Origin: Candidatus Zixiibacteriota bacterium
GTDB lineage: Bacteria; Zixibacteria; MSB-5A5; GN15; JAAZOE01
Assembly (NCBI GenBank): GCA_030588275.1
Contig: JAUUYJ010000029.1
Coordinates: 1-14,642, forward strand
Direction of reading: 5' to 3'
DNA length: 14,642 nt
In this document: piece by piece, positions 13,457-14,642 of the stretch
Numbering within the stretch: the stretch's first letter is position 1
Layout of the letters: the number at the start of each line of letters is the position of its first letter
Made by a program: the position numbers and the translations under genes
Notes under the pieces: generated by a model
Told to the model about the DNA's origin: nothing
Database searches by the model: none
The model's input: the letters and a program-made list of their open reading frames with translations, nothing else

Positions 13457-14086
13457 TTACTTGCGTGTCGACATTTTTATCTTAACCAAACTATTGGCTT
13501 TACCAGGTACAGAACCTTGTATCAAAATCAAGTTCTCTTCCGGAATAACCCGGGCAACCCGCAAACCAATAACTGTTTTCGTCTCGCCGCCCATCCTTCC
13601 GGCCATTTTATGACCTCGGAAAACACGAGCAGGATAGGACGCTTGACCGATAGAACCTGGTGCGCGCATCCGATCCGACTGACCGTGGGTCGCTTTACCG
13701 CCGCTAAAGTGCCATCTCTTCATAACACCGGCAAATCCCAATCCACGAGAAGTTCCGACAACATCCACCTTCTGACCCTGCTTAAACAGATCAACCTTGA
13801 TGATATCGCCAACCTTCAACTCGGACAACTCATCGACCCGAACTTCACGCAAATATCTGATCGGGCTGACTCCGGCCGCCTTAAACTGCCCCATATCCGG
13901 TTTGTTGTAGAGCGACTCCCGGCGATGACCATAACCCAACTGATAGGCATTATACCCATGCTTTTCGGTCGTCCGAATCGCAACAATCGAACACGGCCCG
14001 GCTTCGATAACCGTTACCGGTACGGCCGTCCCATCCTCTTCAAAGATGCGGGACATTCCTAACTTCTTTCCAATCAATGTTTCCAT
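13457..14086 (-). CDS. rplC: 50S ribosomal protein L3
   Basis: L3 is an early assembly protein whose central extension approaches the peptidyl transferase centre. From ATG 14086 the product is 209 residues, starting METLIGKKLGMSRIFEEDG, with the signature GFAGVMKRWHFSGGKATHG near 121-139 and GSIGQASYPARVFRGHKMAG after it. The frame stays open to an ATG at 14116, which would add ten residues and overlap rpsJ by 20 bases; homology favours 14086. That start has only a weak ribosome binding site ten bases after the rpsJ stop, so coupling is likely. The glutamine methylated by PrmB in E. coli L3 appears replaced by Gly. Confidence 0.95.
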   Translation of the reverse strand: METLIGKKLGMSRIFEEDGTAVPVTVIEAGPCSIVAIRTTEKHGYNAYQLGYGHRRESLYNKPDMGQFKAAGVSPIRYLREVRVDELSELKVGDIIKVDLFKQGQKVDVVGTSRGLGFAGVMKRWHFSGGKATHGQSDRMRAPGSIGQASYPARVFRGHKMAGRMGGETKTVIGLRVARVIPEENLILIQGSVPGKANSLVKIKMSTRK

Positions 14087-14096
14087 TACACAACCA

Positions 14097-14405
14097 TCAT
14101 GTTTTAATTTCAACATCCACCCCGGCCGGCAGATCGAGTTTCATTAGCGCATCGACCGTCTGAGGCGTCGAGTCATAAATATCTATAAGACGTTTATGAA
14201 TCCGGGTTTCAAACTGCTCGCGTGATTTTTTGTCAACGTGCGGAGAACGCAAAACGGTATAAATTGTCCGTTTGGTCGGCAACGGCACGGGACCCACAAT
14301 GCGGGCTCCGGTCCGAAGGGCCGTTCGAGCGATCTCTTTAGTCGAACGATCCAGCGAGAAATGATCGTAAGCTTTGAGCCTGATTCTTATTTTTTGCGGT
14401 TGCAT
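14097..14405 (-). CDS. rpsJ: 30S ribosomal protein S10
   Basis: S10 (NusE) is a 30S head protein that also pairs with NusB in antitermination. From ATG 14405 the product is 102 residues, MQPQKIRIRLKAYDHFSLD onward, with the signature RIVGPVPLPTKRTIYTVLRSP near 36-56 and the C-terminus DVEIKT. The upstream ATG 14411 would add two residues; 14405 is preferred because AGAG is eight bases away and the length fits the family. It lies downstream of tuf with only about 30 bases between them, so the long S10 leader of E. coli is absent. Confidence 0.96.
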   Translation of the reverse strand: MQPQKIRIRLKAYDHFSLDRSTKEIARTALRTGARIVGPVPLPTKRTIYTVLRSPHVDKKSREQFETRIHKRLIDIYDSTPQTVDALMKLDLPAGVDVEIKT

Positions 14406-14435
14406 ATTCATTACTCTATCATTAGAACCGTTAAT

Positions 14436-14642
14436 TTACTCAATGACCTCAGAGATAACGCCAGCGCCGACGGTCCGACCACCTTCACGAATCGCGAAAC
14501 GGAGTTCTTTCTCCATCGCGATCGGAGTGATCAAATCACCTACGATCGTTACATTATCACCAGGCATTACCATCTCAACACCTTCCGGCAAATTCATCAC
14601 ACCGGTTACATCTGTCGTACGGAAATAAAACTGAGGACGATA
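14436..14642 (-). CDS. tuf: elongation factor Tu, C-terminal part (cut by window edge)
   Basis: EF-Tu delivers aminoacyl-tRNA to the ribosome as a GTP complex. Only the last 68 residues are visible: part of domain III, from YRPQFYFRTTDVTGV through VEMVMPGDNVTIVGDLI to the family-standard end REGGRTVGAGVISEVIE. The GTPase domain lies beyond the right edge. Tuf directly upstream of rpsJ is the common arrangement in which the str cluster (rpsL, rpsG, fusA, tuf) runs into the S10 cluster; those upstream genes are expected, but cannot be seen. Confidence 0.98.
   Translation of the reverse strand, partial: YRPQFYFRTTDVTGVMNLPEGVEMVMPGDNVTIVGDLITPIAMEKELRFAIREGGRTVGAGVISEVIE

Larger units (their letters stand above)
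1..14642 (-). other. continuous tuf-S10-spc-alpha ribosomal protein superoperon
   Basis: All 31 genes point the same way with gaps from -4 to +43 bases. Overlapping or abutting junctions are rplD/rplW (TGATG), rpmC/rpsQ (ATGA), rplO/secY (TAAGTG), secY/adk (TAATG) and adk/map (TAATG). No intrinsic terminator is visible on the minus strand, and no gap is long enough for a structured leader. The order is the one conserved across bacteria. Co-transcription is inferred from spacing; the window does not include the first promoter or the last terminator. Confidence 0.9.

Noticed and set aside
13517..14062. 181-codon plus-strand open frame antisense to rplC
   Set aside because: Shadow of L3 coding sequence; no recognisable protein family.
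1..14642. Search for mobile elements, CRISPR repeats, tRNA or rRNA genes, toxin-antitoxin or defence genes
   Set aside because: Conserved genes fill the window with gaps of at most 43 bases; nothing of these kinds was seen.

Overview
This window is a bacterial core ribosomal-protein superoperon lying entirely on the minus strand and read from right to left. It holds 31 protein genes: 29 complete and one truncated at each edge (tuf on the right, rpoA on the left). The gene set and order (tuf, S10 cluster, spc cluster, secY, adk, map, infA, alpha cluster) are bacterial; no archaeal or eukaryotic markers are present. I see no tRNA, rRNA, mobile element, CRISPR array or accessory gene, and no new multi-gene system.

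Layout in transcription order. Right edge: C-terminal end of tuf. S10 cluster (14405-8935): rpsJ, rplC, rplD, rplW, rplB, rpsS, rplV, rpsC, rplP, rpmC, rpsQ. spc cluster (8910-4886): rplN, rplX, rplE, zinc-type rpsN, rpsH, rplF, rplR, rpsE, rpmD, rplO. Export and maturation block (4885-1904): secY, adk, map, infA. Alpha cluster (1874-1): rpmJ, rpsM, rpsK, rpsD, rpoA. The widest gap between genes is 43 bases, several genes overlap by 1 or 4 bases, and no stretch over 300 bases lacks a gene. The clusters that are separate operons in E. coli are therefore physically continuous here.

The genes work together in protein synthesis. Ribosomal proteins of both subunits are made beside IF-1 (initiation), EF-Tu (elongation), SecY (membrane insertion of nascent chains), methionine aminopeptidase (removal of the first methionine at the ribosome), adenylate kinase (nucleotide balance) and the alpha subunit of RNA polymerase.

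The organism cannot be named from these genes alone. Zinc-ligand forms of S4, S14, L36, L24 and adenylate kinase, a present L30, a long Lys/Ala-rich tail on L22 and a basic tail on S3, several TTG/GTG starts with strong Shine-Dalgarno sites, and a mixed base composition would suit an uncultured lineage of the FCB or 'deltaproteobacterial' kind. That is inference with low confidence. The points most worth a second look are the L22 and S3 tails, a terminator-like hairpin pointing antisense inside rplV, an inverted repeat across the infA stop codon, and an extended -10 sequence abutting the rplV start.
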